From: JADKIH01 sp031385005
GTDB taxonomy: Bacteria; Bacteroidota; Bacteroidia; AKYH767-A; 2013-40CM-41-45
Reading direction: 5' to 3'
Length of the DNA stretch: 64,000 nucleotides
Assembly: GCA_031385005.1 (NCBI GenBank)
Contig: JANNBB010000006.1
Location: 62,001-126,000, forward strand
The notes beneath the pieces are model-generated. The model ran no database searches. It was not told the DNA's origin and saw only the letters and a program-made list of their open reading frames with translations. Positions 62,866-64,000 of the stretch are shown here, one piece after another (position 1 is the first letter of the stretch; every line of letters begins with the position of its first letter). The translations under genes and the position numbers were made by a program.

Positions 62866-63678
62866 ATGTCACACAATCTGCTAAAAGGTAAAAGAGGTAT
62901 AATTACAGGAGCTCTGGATGAAAATTCAATCGCCTGGAAAGTCGCACAGCGTTGTCACCGGGAAGGTGCTTCTATCATTCTGACAAATGCTCCAATCGCT
63001 ATGCGGATGGGAGAAATAAAGAAACTTGCCGATGAAACGAAATCGGAAATCATTCCCGCAGATGCCACTTCTGTGGAGGATCTTACCAACCTCTATAGCC
63101 AATCCATGGACAAACTTGGAGGTAAAATTGACTTTATTCTCCATTCAATCGGAATGTCAGTAAACATTAGAAAAAATGTTTCTTACGTCGAAAGCAATTA
63201 CGATTATTTCAGTAAGGGTATTGATGTATCAGCGATGTCTTTACATAAAATGCTCAGTGTTGCCATGAAAATGGACGCCATGAATGAATATGGAAGTGTT
63301 GTTGCCCTTAGCTATATTGCTGCTCAACGGACCTATCCTTTTTATACTGATATGGCCGATATAAAGGCAATGCTCGAATCAATTGCCCGAAGTTTTGGTT
63401 ATCACTACGGAAAATTGAAAAAAGTCCGAGTAAATACTGTATCCCAATCTCCAACCCGCACCACTGCAGGTTCCGGAATTAAAGGATTCGATGAGTTTTA
63501 CAATTTTGCCGATGCCGTTTCACCACTGGGTAATGCTCCTGCAGATGCTTGTGCGGATTATTGCGTAGCTTTATTTTCTGACCTTACCAGAATGGTAACC
63601 ATGCAAAACCTCTATCACGATGGAGGTTATTCAACAACAGGAATCAGTAATGAGGTGATGTCTAAATTTTCAGTCTAA
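62866..63678 (+). CDS. fabI: Enoyl-ACP reductase FabI
   Basis: A 270-residue short-chain dehydrogenase with LKGKRGIITGALDENSIAWK (NAD-binding loop of FabI form) and the catalytic pair Tyr-x6-Lys in YPFYTDMADIKAMLE. It reduces trans-2-enoyl-ACP with NADH to complete each fatty-acid elongation round. The GALDENSIAWKVA segment is the Bacteroidota form. It starts 50 bases after recN and is followed by a strong bidirectional terminator. Confidence 0.96.
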   Translation: MSHNLLKGKRGIITGALDENSIAWKVAQRCHREGASIILTNAPIAMRMGEIKKLADETKSEIIPADATSVEDLTNLYSQSMDKLGGKIDFILHSIGMSVNIRKNVSYVESNYDYFSKGIDVSAMSLHKMLSVAMKMDAMNEYGSVVALSYIAAQRTYPFYTDMADIKAMLESIARSFGYHYGKLKKVRVNTVSQSPTRTTAGSGIKGFDEFYNFADAVSPLGNAPADACADYCVALFSDLTRMVTMQNLYHDGGYSTTGISNEVMSKFSV

Positions 63679-63719
63679 ATATTTTTGAATCTAAATATTC
63701 AAACATAAAATTCAAACAT

Positions 63720-63750
63720 AAAAAAAGCGAGTCAATTGACTCGCTTTTTT
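63720..63750. terminator. Bidirectional rho-independent terminator
   Basis: Bases 63721-63750 are an exact palindrome: a GCGAGTC stem around AATT, flanked by A and T runs on both sides. It lies between the convergent fabI and clpC genes and can stop transcripts from either strand. Confidence 0.93.
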
Positions 63751-63759
63751 TATTTAAGA

Positions 63760-64000
63760 CTATTCATCTTTCTTCTTTCTGGCTCCAGGTTTGGAGGCAG
63801 GAGGAGGGGTATTCACTTTTATTACTTCTATTTTAAGCGTACTGGTTTCTTTGTCGAAATTGACACTAATTGTATCGCCTTCAACAAGCTCTGCTTTGAT
63901 GATTTCTTCAGCAAGAGGATCTTCCAGATATTTCTGAATGGCTCTTTTTAAAGGTCGGGCACCATAGTTAGCATCGAATCCTTTGTCGGCAATAAAATCT
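63760..64000 (-). CDS. clpC: ATP-dependent Clp protease ATP-binding subunit ClpC, C-terminal end (partial)
   Basis: Read from the right edge, the minus strand gives about 79 codons to a TAG at 63760-63762: GFDANYGARPLKRAIQKYLE then EDPLAEEIIKAELVEGD, the C-terminal small D2 domain signature of ClpC/ClpB chaperones, and a Pro/Lys tail (PPPASKPGARKKKDE). ClpC unfolds substrates for ClpP. The start is beyond the window. The EEII-plus-tail form favours ClpC over ClpB, but the truncated end leaves some doubt. Confidence 0.85.
   Translation of the reverse strand, partial: DFIADKGFDANYGARPLKRAIQKYLEDPLAEEIIKAELVEGDTISVNFDKETSTLKIEVIKVNTPPPASKPGARKKKDE

Noticed and set aside
1..64000. Search for CRISPR arrays, tRNA/rRNA genes, insertion sequences, phage or defence genes
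   Set aside because: No direct-repeat arrays, clover-leaf patterns, transposase, integrase or toxin-antitoxin motifs were seen.

Overview
The window is an AT-rich chromosomal segment of a Bacteroidota bacterium. Several independent signs support this: outer-surface proteins with gliding-motility/type IX secretion C-terminal domains (26651-28309 and 32450-35065), a bacillithiol gene (bshA), a fused E1 alpha-beta oxo-acid dehydrogenase, OmpA/PD40 proteins, DUF4139, DUF2279, DUF4412 and DUF2027-Smr families, little Shine-Dalgarno sequence before starts, and promoter-like TAnnTTTG elements (the Bacteroidota -7 box). The exact order cannot be fixed from sequence alone. I see no rRNA, tRNA, CRISPR array, insertion sequence, integrase, phage gene or recognisable defence system. 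It reads as ordinary core and envelope genome.

Layout. 1-5922: end of plsY, a membrane TPR protein, a secreted GH3 plus beta-lactamase-fold fusion, then bshA-hemJ. 5938-9524 (minus): an LtaS-like phosphoglycerol transferase coupled to a soluble-type lipid kinase, then a DgkA-type membrane kinase and a SUI1/YciH protein. 9603-11324: an Ig-like lipoprotein, two paralogous Ala-rich mini-lipoproteins separated by a perfect 22-bp inverted repeat, and a 46-residue FeoB-associated-type Cys-rich membrane protein. 11390-20090: fused E1, a membrane patatin, hutI-ftcD (end of histidine degradation) and aroC. 20191-29319: AsmA-like, TPR-PD40-OmpA, MuiA-like, a CHU_C-domain surface protein and DUF2279. 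29347-35065: a six-PAS protein with a degenerate receiver and a T9SS-exported protein, separated by about 450 bases of AT-rich intergenic DNA. 35109-40460: rhodanese, uvrB, aroE, dedA, DUF2027-Smr. 40491-46663: an arginine node (tandem VOC, arginine decarboxylase, divergent arginase, argS) followed by a YiiX-like hydrolase and a lipoprotein. 46719-53805 (minus): recR, a GT2/sugar-transferase fusion, E2 acyltransferase, TPR-PD40, DEDDh exonuclease, FAH hydrolase. 53891-60170: sodium symporter, LysM protein, and ftsK-lolA-small secreted protein on the other strand. 60406-64000: DUF4412, recN, fabI, and the end of clpC.

How the genes work together. The clearest modules are bacillithiol/heme (bshA-hemJ), a possible diacylglycerol-recycling module (LtaS-like enzyme plus two lipid kinases), histidine-to-glutamate degradation (hutI-ftcD), branched arginine catabolism (decarboxylase versus arginase around a shared control region carrying two copies of the palindrome AAGTAACTT), an oxo-acid dehydrogenase whose E1 and E2 lie about 36 kb apart, and envelope biogenesis (lolA, AsmA, OmpA, LysM, T9SS substrates). 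No wholly new system is evident. The points most worth a second look are the lipid-kinase module, the inverted repeat between the two mini-lipoproteins, the GT2/sugar-transferase fusion, the output-less PAS protein and the arginine control region.
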